From Desulfobacterales bacterium HSG17 (GTDB lineage Bacteria > Desulfobacterota > Desulfobacteria > Desulfobacterales > Desulfococcaceae), in assembly GCA_030377945.1 (NCBI GenBank), contig JAUCGD010000074.1, positions 1 through 14,335 on the forward strand: a stretch of 14,335 nucleotides of DNA, in the 5' to 3' direction. The notes under the pieces are model-generated. The model saw only the letters and a list, made by a program, of their open reading frames with translations, made no database searches and was not told where the DNA came from. Shown one piece after another: positions 1-7,691 of the stretch. Numbering within the stretch: the stretch's first letter is position 1; every line of letters starts with the position of its first letter. The translations under genes were made by a program, and so were the position numbers.

Positions 1-30
1 AGAGTATAATATTTTTCATTTTAAAATAAA

Positions 31-957
31 TCAGTTCTTCCCGGGGCTTTTGGTAATTTTTTGCGCCTGTTTCATAGCTGCCTTAACATTGCGTTGAAAA
101 ATATCAAAATGAATATCTGTATCGAGTTTGTCAGATAAAACTTTATATTGAGTTTCTGAAAGCTTACTTAAATCCGGCAGAAAAAATGCATTTTTCCACT
201 CATTTACCCTCTCTTTGAAATATGAGGTCATCGTAGTGGTTAAAGGATTATCAAAATGTTTTTTATTCCATGGACAGACTTCCTGGCATATCTCACAATC
301 TCCGATTCTATTTTCCATTACCTTTTCAACATTTTCAGGCAGTTGATCATTTGAAAGAAAGTTGGACATACATTTTTTAACATTCAATACATGGGGTGTT
401 TCAAGGGCATTAACAGGACATGCGTTTTGGCATTTATTGCATTTTTTACATCTGTTGGGCTCTTTTGTGCTGTTATATTCCAACTTGGCATCGGTTAAAA
501 TCCCGCCAAGAGCCAAAAATGTCCCATATTTTTTTGATATCAGCAAAGAGTGTTTGCCCTGCCATCCCAATCCTGCTCTTACTGCAGCAAGTTTTAAGGG
601 AATAATGGATCCCCCTTTAACAGATCCGTCACAAATTCTGGCTTGATACCCCTTTTTTATTAAAAAATCAGCAATGGGTTGAAGCGGTTTGACAACATCA
701 AGAAAAAATCCGGAAAGATACAACCTGCTTGTTCGCCCATACCACTGATCTTGCCATGTTGGCAATGTTACGCCACCAATATATGACCCAACAACAATGA
801 TGGATTTTGCATTGGGCATTGTTAATTTTGGATCCCGCCGCTGATGTTGGGTTAAAGAATAGTCGACAAATTGAGATGCTTTTGCAACTCCAATAATATC
901 AATTCCTGTGGAACCTTGAAAACTTAGGAGTTTTTCAGAAAGAGTATGCCTATCCAT
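31..957 (-). CDS. QueG-like double-[4Fe-4S] iron-sulfur protein (not a canonical epoxyqueuosine reductase)
   Basis: This is an iron-sulfur protein related to epoxyqueuosine reductase QueG and the reductive-dehalogenase-like ferredoxin fold. With the ATG at 957 it has 308 residues. Two ferredoxin-type cysteine sets are visible: C170-x2-C173-x2-C176-x3-C180-P, and C196 with C221-x2-C224-x3-C228-P-W-N. Ahead of them is a QueG-like segment, GLGWQGKHSLLI. The stretch where QueG carries its catalytic Asp in an Arg-Asp-Tyr-His context reads SGFFLDVV here, so tRNA epoxyqueuosine reduction is doubtful; a cobamide- or flavin-linked redox role is only a guess. An upstream in-frame TTG at 999 would overlap the preceding gene by 38 bases and has no good ribosome site. 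The ATG at 957 begins 4 bases after that gene's stop, which suggests translational coupling. The family is clear; the function is not. Confidence 0.8.
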   Translation of the reverse strand: MDRHTLSEKLLSFQGSTGIDIIGVAKASQFVDYSLTQHQRRDPKLTMPNAKSIIVVGSYIGGVTLPTWQDQWYGRTSRLYLSGFFLDVVKPLQPIADFLIKKGYQARICDGSVKGGSIIPLKLAAVRAGLGWQGKHSLLISKKYGTFLALGGILTDAKLEYNSTKEPNRCKKCNKCQNACPVNALETPHVLNVKKCMSNFLSNDQLPENVEKVMENRIGDCEICQEVCPWNKKHFDNPLTTTMTSYFKERVNEWKNAFFLPDLSKLSETQYKVLSDKLDTDIHFDIFQRNVKAAMKQAQKITKSPGKN

Positions 958-961
958 TATA

Positions 962-2197
962 TCAATGTCTGTAGACAATGGGGTGATCTTCAGGATCAAT
1001 ATCTATACCAATGGTATCGCCTGTTTTAAATCCAAGACCAATAAAATTTTTAACCATTTTATCATGTTTTTCAATTTTCCAAAAAACTGACCAGAGAGGG
1101 TTTCTCACGCTGTCAATACCATAGGCATCATGACTGCACAGGTTTATTCGAAATTTATCTTTGGCAATTAATGTATCTGCTTCTCCAAGAAAAATATCAA
1201 TTTTATAGAGATTATTATGCAGAGCTTTTGATAAAACTTTTTGGGATTCTGGAAACTCTTCAAGATAATTGGTAGCTATTTGAAAAAGATCGCTAGAATC
1301 CCGTATGGAAAAACCGAGGACAGCAAAACGCTGGTGTCTGAGTGCGAAAGCTTCTAATTCATTTTCATATTCCTGTATTTTGGATAATACGCAGTTGATA
1401 TCAGGCTTTAACTCTTCAGATTTCTGAATAAAAATCTCGCATTGAGTAATAATGTTAATATAAAATGATTTGTTATCCATGACAAAGACAGGCCTTTCCC
1501 TGTAACTTCTACGTTTTCTGATACGTCTGAGACCATCAAGTTTAATAGAGCGCTGGCTCTCTTTGTCTTCAAGAGTTTCAATATTTGAAATATCCTTTGC
1601 CTGAACAACATGAATTTCACCTTCACTGGTGATAATATATTCAATTTCACACCTGATTCCCAGAGCCTTTTGAATGGCTTCTGAAAGATCAAACAATTTT
1701 CTGTCATGGGGGACTTTTGTAATATGAGGTTCACTTTGCACCTTACAGGAACGATCCCTGCAATAACCAAACTCCCAGTGATCTCCGATCATTTTAGCCA
1801 TTACACTTGAACCATTCACAAAAGGCATGACAATAATGCCCATTTCATCTAACTTGATATATGGTGCCTTATCAAAAGCCTGTTGACGCATGATAGATAA
1901 GCGTTTACCAGTCTTTGCCATTTTAATTATACGATTTCTGGCATATTTGATTCCACCGATATCAGCATATGTTTCCACAGAATCAAAGGTACCGCCTTTA
2001 AAATCTGATTCCATGGGATGGGCACTTCTTGCAATAACTTTATAGCTGTCTCGATGGTTTTCTAAAAATGCATCCAATTTCTTAAAATGTTCAGTGGAAA
2101 ATTCATCAGCCTGCACATAAATAAAATCCGGCACATTAAATCCGCTCTTTTGAAGCTTTCCCAGTAATTGAGCTTTTTCAGGTATCTTGTTTTCCAT
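962..2197 (-). CDS. PEP synthase/PPDK N-terminal (ATP-grasp-like) domain protein
   Basis: The protein has 411 residues. Its first half resembles the nucleotide-binding N-terminal domain of PEP synthase and pyruvate phosphate dikinase: ARSAHPMESDFKGGTFDS (about residues 56-73) corresponds to the family's RSSA-x-ED...FAG stretch, and EIEYIITSEGEIHVVQAKD (about 184-202) to its E(W/Y)-x5-G-x-(L/I)-x-(V/I)-QAR signature. The phosphohistidine swivel domain and the PEP-binding barrel are both absent, so it cannot run a full PEP synthase reaction alone. The C-terminal half (about 220-411) has no domain I recognise. The frame stays open to 2404, but the ATG at 2197 has an AAGG ribosome site at 2203-2206. 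The upstream extension would cover the divergent kinase start and looks like translated noncoding DNA. It is coupled to the iron-sulfur gene downstream. An ATP-dependent phosphotransfer or ligase role is inferred from the family only. Confidence 0.75.
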   Translation of the reverse strand: MENKIPEKAQLLGKLQKSGFNVPDFIYVQADEFSTEHFKKLDAFLENHRDSYKVIARSAHPMESDFKGGTFDSVETYADIGGIKYARNRIIKMAKTGKRLSIMRQQAFDKAPYIKLDEMGIIVMPFVNGSSVMAKMIGDHWEFGYCRDRSCKVQSEPHITKVPHDRKLFDLSEAIQKALGIRCEIEYIITSEGEIHVVQAKDISNIETLEDKESQRSIKLDGLRRIRKRRSYRERPVFVMDNKSFYINIITQCEIFIQKSEELKPDINCVLSKIQEYENELEAFALRHQRFAVLGFSIRDSSDLFQIATNYLEEFPESQKVLSKALHNNLYKIDIFLGEADTLIAKDKFRINLCSHDAYGIDSVRNPLWSVFWKIEKHDKMVKNFIGLGFKTGDTIGIDIDPEDHPIVYRH

Positions 2198-2381
2198 GTT
2201 AACCTTGACTTTTTTCTCAGATTCCCATATTTGGTTTGGAAGTCTGTCAACCTTTTTTGGGTTGATTATTAATTTTTTAAGGTACCATATGTTAAAATAT
2301 AAAACAACACAAAGGCACCATCTATATATCTGCCACTGTTTCCAGCAAAAGGCATACACCCTGGAACAGATAAAATAAACC
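2198..2381. promoter_or_regulatory. Divergent intergenic region between the PPDK-like gene and the sensor kinase
   Basis: These 184 bases are very AT-rich and must hold the promoters for both directions. On the minus strand a perfect TTGACA (2245-2250) lies upstream of the PPDK-like gene, but no good -10 follows at 16-18 bases. On the plus strand a TTGATT (2262-2267) is followed by A/T-rich -10-like sequence. Neither can be called firmly. The 12-mer AGCAAAAGGCAT at 2344-2355 also occurs in the sigma-54 promoter at 8991-9002; here its -24 half is degraded. No strong ribosome site precedes the kinase ATG at 2382. Confidence 0.35.
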
Positions 2382-3791
2382 ATGAAAAGATTAAAAAAAT
2401 TCAAACCTGCATTCTGGGATCATCATAATGTTGCCGGTAGCCCTGCCCATACTGGTTTTAATTTTCAGCGCAAATGGAAGCTGATTGTTGTAGTTACCTC
2501 TTTAATGGCTATTTTACCTCTTTTCGTCATGGGTTTTATGGATTTTAGTCTCAGCCGCAAAACCATTGAAGATGAGATAAAACACTCAATATCCAAAATT
2601 TTAATATCTGCTGTAATTTCAATTTCATTTGCCGAAAATGTGGAAAAATATGCTTTCCAATACAGTGATCAATGTAACTGTACAGATGATGAAGATATGT
2701 TTGTTGTTGATCAAAACGGCACCTTATTAACCCCCTCTTTGTATTATGGAGAGCTTGACATTGCTAATACTTATCACTCCAATATATTAAAAAACTCAAC
2801 TGGTGTAAAAGAAGATATGACACCAAATGGAACACCTGTTATTGCAGGATATGCCAGAATACCAAATTCATCTTTGACACTCATACTGGTAAAAAGCAAA
2901 AAAAATATTGCTGATCTATGGTTAAAGCCCAGACTTAAACTTATAGGATATCTCGCTGTAAGTATGGTGTTGATTGTATTATCCATAATGGGCATGGCAA
3001 CTTTTCTTGTGGGGCGTATCCACAGGGCAGATCGTAAAAGGGTAAAAGCTCTCCACCATATCGGATATACAGACAAGCTTGCATCCATAGGACGTCTTGC
3101 ATCAGGAATAGCCCACGAGGTTAATAATCCGCTTGCTATCATTGACCAGAAAACAGGTTTAATTCAGGATATTTTCACACTTACAAAAGAATTCAAGGCC
3201 AATGAACAGCTCAATCAACTGACAAAAGATATTCTTAAAGCAGTTGAACGTTGCGGTACAGTTACCCGAAGACTGCTGGATTTTTCAAGACACATGGACT
3301 CAGAAATTGAAGTTGTGGATATAGAAAAAATCATCAGACAGATATTTTCTTTTTTAAAAAAAGATGCAGAGCGACAGGGCATAACTATGTCATTTAATAG
3401 CCGGGATAATATTGAAAACTTTGAATGTGACAGGGGAAATCTCCAGCAGATTTTTTTAAACCTGTTTAACAATGCCTTTGCTGCAATGGATGATGGTGGT
3501 GAGTTAAAGGTGGATGTGAAATTAAATAAAGATAAAAAAGTAATAATAGCCATCAACGATACAGGTATCGGAATTTCAACAAGTGATATTAACCAGATTT
3601 TTGAGCCCTTCTTTTCATCCAAGGATGCTCACTGGGGTACAGGTCTTGGTTTATCAATCACCTATGGATTAATAAAAGAGATGAATGGTAATATAGTGGC
3701 AAAAAGCAAAATTGGCAAAGGAACATCATTTATCGTAATCCTGCCTTTAAAAGCAGAAATACAGCAAGACCCGGATCAGGATGCAGTTTAA
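2382..3791 (+). CDS. Membrane sensor histidine kinase with a periplasmic sensor domain
   Basis: This is a complete inner-membrane sensor histidine kinase of 469 residues. A cytoplasmic tail of about 31 residues leads into transmembrane helix 1 (about 33-54). A periplasmic domain of about 130 residues follows, containing a CNC motif (98-100) and a Cache-like DMFVVDQNGTLLTP stretch. Helix 2 is at about 187-210. The DHp helix carries GIAHEVNNPLAII with phosphoacceptor His245. The ATPase domain is intact: N-box QQIFLNLFNNAFAAM (355-369), G1 NDTGIGI (392-398), F-box FEPFFSSK (407-414), G2 GTGLGLSI (419-426). It is the first gene of a plus-strand operon with a kinase-like gene (62-base gap) and a receiver-only regulator. 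Being the only protein here with a working ATP site, it probably supplies phosphate to the local receivers. The signal is unknown. Confidence 0.95.
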   Translation: MKRLKKFKPAFWDHHNVAGSPAHTGFNFQRKWKLIVVVTSLMAILPLFVMGFMDFSLSRKTIEDEIKHSISKILISAVISISFAENVEKYAFQYSDQCNCTDDEDMFVVDQNGTLLTPSLYYGELDIANTYHSNILKNSTGVKEDMTPNGTPVIAGYARIPNSSLTLILVKSKKNIADLWLKPRLKLIGYLAVSMVLIVLSIMGMATFLVGRIHRADRKRVKALHHIGYTDKLASIGRLASGIAHEVNNPLAIIDQKTGLIQDIFTLTKEFKANEQLNQLTKDILKAVERCGTVTRRLLDFSRHMDSEIEVVDIEKIIRQIFSFLKKDAERQGITMSFNSRDNIENFECDRGNLQQIFLNLFNNAFAAMDDGGELKVDVKLNKDKKVIIAINDTGIGISTSDINQIFEPFFSSKDAHWGTGLGLSITYGLIKEMNGNIVAKSKIGKGTSFIVILPLKAEIQQDPDQDAV

Positions 3792-3853
3792 AAATCATTA
3801 GAATTTGATTAAGCTTTAATGAAACAGACCTTAAAGAGTATGAGAGATTAATA

Positions 3854-4516
3854 ATGAAAAAAAATGAAAAAATGGATGAATTAACACAGGAAGGATTTCG
3901 TTTTTTTGGCAAGATGTCTGCCTCAGCCACACATGAAATTAAAAACACACTGGCAATTATCAATGAGAATGTTGGATTTATGGACGATCTCGCCATGATG
4001 TATCAGGACGGGATGCTTTCCTGCGATCAGATAAATGGTGTTGCAAAAAAAATCAAAAAACAGGTACAGCGCTCCAATAATATCTTAAAAAAATTAAATC
4101 AATTTTCCCACAGTGTTGACCTGTCAAGGCAGATGGCAGATGTGGAAACAACAGTCAAATTTACATTGGATCTGGCATCCAGACTCATTGAGATGCATGA
4201 GGTAACAGTTGAAATTATTCCTGCCCCATCTAACATAAGTGTCAACGCAAACCAGTTTTTTCTTGAAAATATGATCTGGAAAGCTGTTGAAACAGCCTGC
4301 CTGGGAGCAAAGAGAGATAAAAAAGTGACTGTTTCATTTAAACAGGACAATGATACTCTGACAGTCTGGTTTTCCATGGGCAGTATTGAAGATGGCTTCA
4401 TGGACAATCTGTTTATGGCTGGCAAAGACAGGGCTTTAATAGAATATCTGGATATTATTGTCAAAAAAGATGAAGAAAACAGTAGTTTCGGCCTTGTATG
4501 GTCAGATAAAAATTAA
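3854..4516 (+). CDS. Short histidine-kinase-like protein with intact H-box and degenerate ATPase domain
   Basis: This soluble protein of 220 residues has no membrane segment and no sensor domain. Near the N-terminus ASATHEIKNTLAII matches a histidine kinase H-box, with His27 as phosphoacceptor followed by E28 and N31. The region downstream aligns with a HATPase domain but lacks its catalytic features. Where the neighbouring kinase has NLFNNAF, this protein has NMIWKAV. The G1 position reads SMGSIED instead of DTGIG, and no GTGLGL box is present. It probably cannot autophosphorylate. The layout, a DHp helical hairpin plus an inert ATPase-like domain, recalls the phosphotransferases Spo0B and ChpT, so a phosphorelay intermediate or a phosphatase/scaffold is a reasonable inference. 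It starts at an ATG with GAGAG about 7 bases upstream and lies 62 bases after the full kinase and 36 before the response regulator. Confidence 0.8.
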   Translation: MKKNEKMDELTQEGFRFFGKMSASATHEIKNTLAIINENVGFMDDLAMMYQDGMLSCDQINGVAKKIKKQVQRSNNILKKLNQFSHSVDLSRQMADVETTVKFTLDLASRLIEMHEVTVEIIPAPSNISVNANQFFLENMIWKAVETACLGAKRDKKVTVSFKQDNDTLTVWFSMGSIEDGFMDNLFMAGKDRALIEYLDIIVKKDEENSSFGLVWSDKN

Positions 4517-4552
4517 TGGTGGTAATGTACCAGTATTTTGAGGAGAAATATA

Positions 4553-4981
4553 ATGTCAGAAAAAGTATTGCTTGTAGATGATGAAACAGATTTTCTTGAA
4601 ATAATGGCCCAGCGTATGGCAGCCAGAGGTTTTGAAATCACCACTGCCGAATCTGCAGCCCAGGCCTTGTCCATTATAGACACAAAACCTTTTGATGCCA
4701 TTGTCATGGATTTTCAGATGCCTGGTATGGATGGTATGGAAGCATTAAAAGCCATTAAAACCAAAAGCCCGGAACTTCAGATTATTTTACTGACAGGCTA
4801 TGCCACTGTTGAAAAAACAGTTGAAGCCATTAAAGCCGGTGCTTCTGATTTTCTTGAAAAACCTGCTGACATTGAAGTTCTTGCAAAAAAAATCAAAAAA
4901 GCTACAGCAGATAAAAATCTCCATGTTGAAAAACAGACCGAAGACAGAGTCAAAGATATTCTCCAGAGATTTGGTGGGTAA
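4553..4981 (+). CDS. Receiver-only response regulator
   Basis: This is a stand-alone CheY-like receiver of 142 residues. The acidic pocket is D9-D10, the phosphorylation site D53 lies in VMDFQMPGMDG, the switch Thr is T81 in LLTGYA, and the conserved Lys is K103 in EKPAD. After the receiver comes a charged helical tail of about 25 residues ending ILQRFGG; there is no DNA-binding or enzymatic output domain. The ATG at 4553 has a very good AGGAG site at 4541-4545, which rules out the in-frame TTG at 4538. The second receiver-only protein in this window (7218-7646) has the same length and a similar tail, ending ILRNRGW. Its likely phosphodonors are the two kinase-type proteins directly upstream. 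Confidence 0.95.
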   Translation: MSEKVLLVDDETDFLEIMAQRMAARGFEITTAESAAQALSIIDTKPFDAIVMDFQMPGMDGMEALKAIKTKSPELQIILLTGYATVEKTVEAIKAGASDFLEKPADIEVLAKKIKKATADKNLHVEKQTEDRVKDILQRFGG

Positions 4982-5047
4982 GCATTGTTGTTAAATCTTT
5001 ATCTGGAATAGATTTAAAATCAGTTTCGCCCGTTACAACTATTATAT

Positions 5048-5086
5048 AACCCCAAGTCTATATACTTCAAATATAGACTTGGGGTT
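5048..5086. terminator. Perfect 16-bp stem-loop between convergent operons
   Basis: The left arm at 5048-5063 (AACCCCAAGTCTATAT) is the exact reverse complement of the right arm at 5071-5086, with a 7-base loop ACTTCAA. It sits in the 131-base gap between the convergent ends of the response regulator (4981) and the transporter (5113), so it can serve both directions as a terminator. The base of the stem is GC-rich and the top A/T. The flanks are A/T-rich but hold no long clean T-run in either direction. Confidence 0.85.
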
Positions 5087-5112
5087 AAAATTAATTGTCT
5101 GAATATTTTAAC

Positions 5113-6591
5113 TTACACTAATGTCGGCATTCCCATAAGCGGCCAGAGAATAAAGACTGCAAATCCTGTCACGACCATTAAAATAATACTTGCCGGAATA
5201 CCATATAGAAAAAATTCTCCAGTCGAAAACTGCTTTGAATCATAGGCAATGGCATTGGGAGCTGCACCCACAAGGAGCAAAAATGGCATGCCTGCTGTTA
5301 CAAGAGAGGCAAACAGAATAATTTCACCTGCCACACCAAGATAACGTGCAGTTACCAGCGCTACCGGAAGTACAATGGCAATGGCTGCCACATTCATTAT
5401 AAAGTTGGTCATCATCATGACAAGAAATGCAATGCTTAAAACAAATACAAACCAGTTTGCATCCTTGAAAAATGAGAGATAATTAATTGCCATCCACTCT
5501 GCAGCGCCTGTCTGCCAGAGGCAGAATCCAATACTCATGGCACCGGCAAACAGTAGAACAATATTCCAGGGTACTTCCTGAAGATCCTTGACATCAAGGA
5601 TACCCGTGATAAAGAACAATATTGTAGAAACCAGCAGGACAGCAGTTTTATGGGGTGGTACAAAACCGGGTATGGTTGATTTCATAACTGCGGAAATTCC
5701 CAGGACCAGTATGGCAGTACCAACAATTACAGCTGCAGTAATTTCCTGACGGGTTACTTTTCCAAGTTCCTTGTTTAAGCGTTTGGCTTTTTCCCTTAAT
5801 CCGGGTATGGTCTTTTTTTCAGGTTTTAATACTAACATGAAGTATCCCCATAACAAAAAAGTCATTATCCATCCAACAGGGAACATGTAGTAGGAGATTT
5901 CAAAAAAACCAACACTCTTTCCAGTAACCTCTTCGTAAAACCCGAGTGCCACAGCACCACGGGCTGCTCCAAGAAGTGTTACAATACTTCCGGCACCTGC
6001 AATATAAGCCATACCCATGAACAATCCCTTACCAAATTTGGTCTGCTTGTCTCCTTCACCATACATGGCATAGATAGCCATTAATAAAGGATAAATTGTT
6101 GCTGCAACAGCGGTATGTGCCATGATATGGGAAAGTGCAGCAGTAAGAACAAAACACCCGAGATAAATCATGCTTGTTCTCTCTCCTACAATGCCAAGCA
6201 TTTTATAGGCTATCCTTCGTGTCAGTCCGGTTTTGGTGAACACAATACCAATGACAAGGGAACCATAGATAAATAGAACATTGGGATCCATGAAATCAGT
6301 AAATGCTTTGTTGGCAGGACGAATCAGGAATAATACCTGCAAAACGCCTATGGTTAAACTGGTGACACCAATGGGAATGACCTCTGTAATCCACCAGGTA
6401 GCTGCCAGAAGAAAAACAGCAATGGCACCTTTACCTGCAACAGTAAGAGTGAAAGTCTTTCCTTCCGGGTCAACTGCATCGGGCCAGAGGGGTGAATAGT
6501 ATACCAGTGCAAAAAGAAGGATACCAAGAGAGGTAAATATGATTTTTTTATAATTAACACCTTGTTTCAGTGTTTCAGCGTTGTTGGACAT
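5113..6591 (-). CDS. DASS/SLC13-family permease with altered SNT motifs
   Basis: This integral membrane transporter of 492 residues belongs to the divalent anion:sodium symporter (SLC13/DASS) family, with about a dozen hydrophobic segments. Family features include WWITEVIPIGVTSL (66-79) near the first hairpin, and the C-terminal GAAPNAIAY (442-450) followed by FFLYGIP. The two Ser-Asn-Thr motifs that bind sodium and carboxylate in characterised members such as VcINDY are changed: AHT at 158-160 and MNV at 399-401. The N-half GTPPN-type loop reads GAARG at 208-212. The substrate and ion coupling are therefore uncertain; sulfate, sulfonates or organic acids are all possible. The start ATG has AGGAGC 6 bases upstream. 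It is the last gene of a four-gene operon with a CBS protein and two receiver proteins, 32 bases after the CBS gene. Confidence 0.9.
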   Translation of the reverse strand: MSNNAETLKQGVNYKKIIFTSLGILLFALVYYSPLWPDAVDPEGKTFTLTVAGKGAIAVFLLAATWWITEVIPIGVTSLTIGVLQVLFLIRPANKAFTDFMDPNVLFIYGSLVIGIVFTKTGLTRRIAYKMLGIVGERTSMIYLGCFVLTAALSHIMAHTAVAATIYPLLMAIYAMYGEGDKQTKFGKGLFMGMAYIAGAGSIVTLLGAARGAVALGFYEEVTGKSVGFFEISYYMFPVGWIMTFLLWGYFMLVLKPEKKTIPGLREKAKRLNKELGKVTRQEITAAVIVGTAILVLGISAVMKSTIPGFVPPHKTAVLLVSTILFFITGILDVKDLQEVPWNIVLLFAGAMSIGFCLWQTGAAEWMAINYLSFFKDANWFVFVLSIAFLVMMMTNFIMNVAAIAIVLPVALVTARYLGVAGEIILFASLVTAGMPFLLLVGAAPNAIAYDSKQFSTGEFFLYGIPASIILMVVTGFAVFILWPLMGMPTLV

Positions 6592-6623
6592 GATTGCTCC
6601 TAATATGATTAATCGTCAATTTA

Positions 6624-7187
6624 TTATTTGTTAAAACCACACGCTTTCATGTGCTGTGAAATATTTGCAAATACATCGGTAAGGCGCAAAATACCGATGA
6701 TTTCGTTTTTGTGAGTAACCAGAAGTGATTGATGGTATCCCAGAATTAACAAATGAATTGCCTGATCCAGAGAACCTTCTGCACTGATACACTCACCTTC
6801 TGTTGGACTCTGCATATATTTAGCAGCTTTTTCCATACCTGCTTTTCTGCAGATATCATCCAAAGGTTTATCAAACATCTGATAGGTTTCTAAAATTGAT
6901 AATAAAAATTGTTTGCTGAATCCAAACTTTCCAGAACCAGACATCTCTGATTTAATATCTGCATATTTTGGCTCCAGGGCCCTTAAAATATCCAGTTGAC
7001 TCAGTTTGCCAATAATTTTTCCACTACTGTCTTCCACCAGAATTGCCCTGCTATGGTAGTTGTTTTGATTAAAAATCTGCTGAGTTTTTTCCAATGCCAA
7101 AACAGCTTCAAAAATGGTTGCATTTTTCGGAATCACCGCATATTCCGATAAAGGAACCATTAAATCTTTAACTTTATATTGCTCCAC
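6624..7187 (-). CDS. CBS-domain-pair protein
   Basis: This soluble protein of 187 residues is built from two CBS motifs. The first covers about residues 7-72, with VKDLMVPLSEYAVI and the typical AILVEDSSGKIIGKLSQLDIL. The second covers about 120-178, with MQSPTEGECISAEGSLDQAI and SLLVTHKNEIIGILRLTDVF. A helical insert of about 45 residues lies between them. CBS pairs usually bind adenine nucleotides and act as energy or ligand sensors. Placement directly before the permease gene suggests that it gates or modulates that transporter, which is an inference. Translation starts at a GTG (7187) preceded by a perfect GGAGGT at 7193-7198; the next in-frame ATG is nine codons in and has no ribosome site. 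Confidence 0.9.
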   Translation of the reverse strand: MEQYKVKDLMVPLSEYAVIPKNATIFEAVLALEKTQQIFNQNNYHSRAILVEDSSGKIIGKLSQLDILRALEPKYADIKSEMSGSGKFGFSKQFLLSILETYQMFDKPLDDICRKAGMEKAAKYMQSPTEGECISAEGSLDQAIHLLILGYHQSLLVTHKNEIIGILRLTDVFANISQHMKACGFNK

Positions 7188-7192
7188 TTCTC

Positions 7193-7198
7193 ACCTCC
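7193..7198 (-). promoter_or_regulatory. Ribosome binding site fixing the GTG start of the CBS gene
   Basis: On the minus strand the sequence is GGAGGT, then five bases, then GTG. It decides the non-ATG start of the CBS-pair gene. Confidence 0.85.
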
Positions 7199-7217
7199 AA
7201 AAATAGTAAATGGTACT

Positions 7218-7646
7218 TTACCAGCCTCTGTTTCTTAAAATATTTTCAATTTCCGCCTGTCTTATACGCTCATCATGTTCATTTTTTAAATTATATGCCT
7301 GATGAATTTTTTTAGTTAAAAGTTCAGTATCAGTGGGTTTAATAAGAAAATCAAAAGCTCCGAGTTTCATGCCCTTTATGGCATTTTCCACAGTTGCTTC
7401 CCCTGTAAGCATGATCACAGGAGTCAACGGGATTTTCCCCTTGATCTGCTTTAACACTTCAATACCTGTGAGTCCCGGCATCTGGACATCAAGCACAATG
7501 ACATCAAAATTGATTTTCCCTGCCATTTCAATGGCTGCCTCACCTGAATAAACCGGTGTGACTGTGAAATCTCTCATTTCAAGCCTCTTGGTAAGAGTAT
7601 CAGTAAACTCTTTTTCATCATCAGCGATCAATACATTTATTTTCAT
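7218..7646 (-). CDS. Receiver-only response regulator (second copy type)
   Basis: This CheY-like receiver has 142 residues. D9-D10 form the acidic pocket, D53 is the phosphorylation site in VLDVQMPGLTG, T81 is in MLTGEA, and K103 is in IKPTD. As in the regulator at 4553-4981, a charged tail of about 25 residues follows and ends ILRNRGW; there is no output domain. The equal length, the same key residue numbers and a tail with the same pattern make the two proteins probable paralogs. It lies between the kinase-like/receiver fusion (45-base gap) and the CBS gene (30-base gap). No kinase is encoded in its own operon, so its phosphodonor is probably the convergent kinase set at 2382-4516. Confidence 0.95.
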   Translation of the reverse strand: MKINVLIADDEKEFTDTLTKRLEMRDFTVTPVYSGEAAIEMAGKINFDVIVLDVQMPGLTGIEVLKQIKGKIPLTPVIMLTGEATVENAIKGMKLGAFDFLIKPTDTELLTKKIHQAYNLKNEHDERIRQAEIENILRNRGW

Positions 7647-7691
7647 TTTTATCTCTTTTCCTTTACTAAATAAAAAAACTTAAAAACGGTT

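Noticed and set aside
2198..2404. N-terminal extension of the PPDK-like reading frame on the minus strand
   Set aside because: It would overlap the start of the divergent kinase. Its sequence is rich in Cys, Trp and Tyr with no domain, while the ATG at 2197 has a good ribosome site.
3215..3622. Minus-strand open frame of 135 codons inside the sensor kinase
   Set aside because: It is opposite the conserved DHp and ATPase domains of the kinase. It has no recognisable domain and is a shadow.
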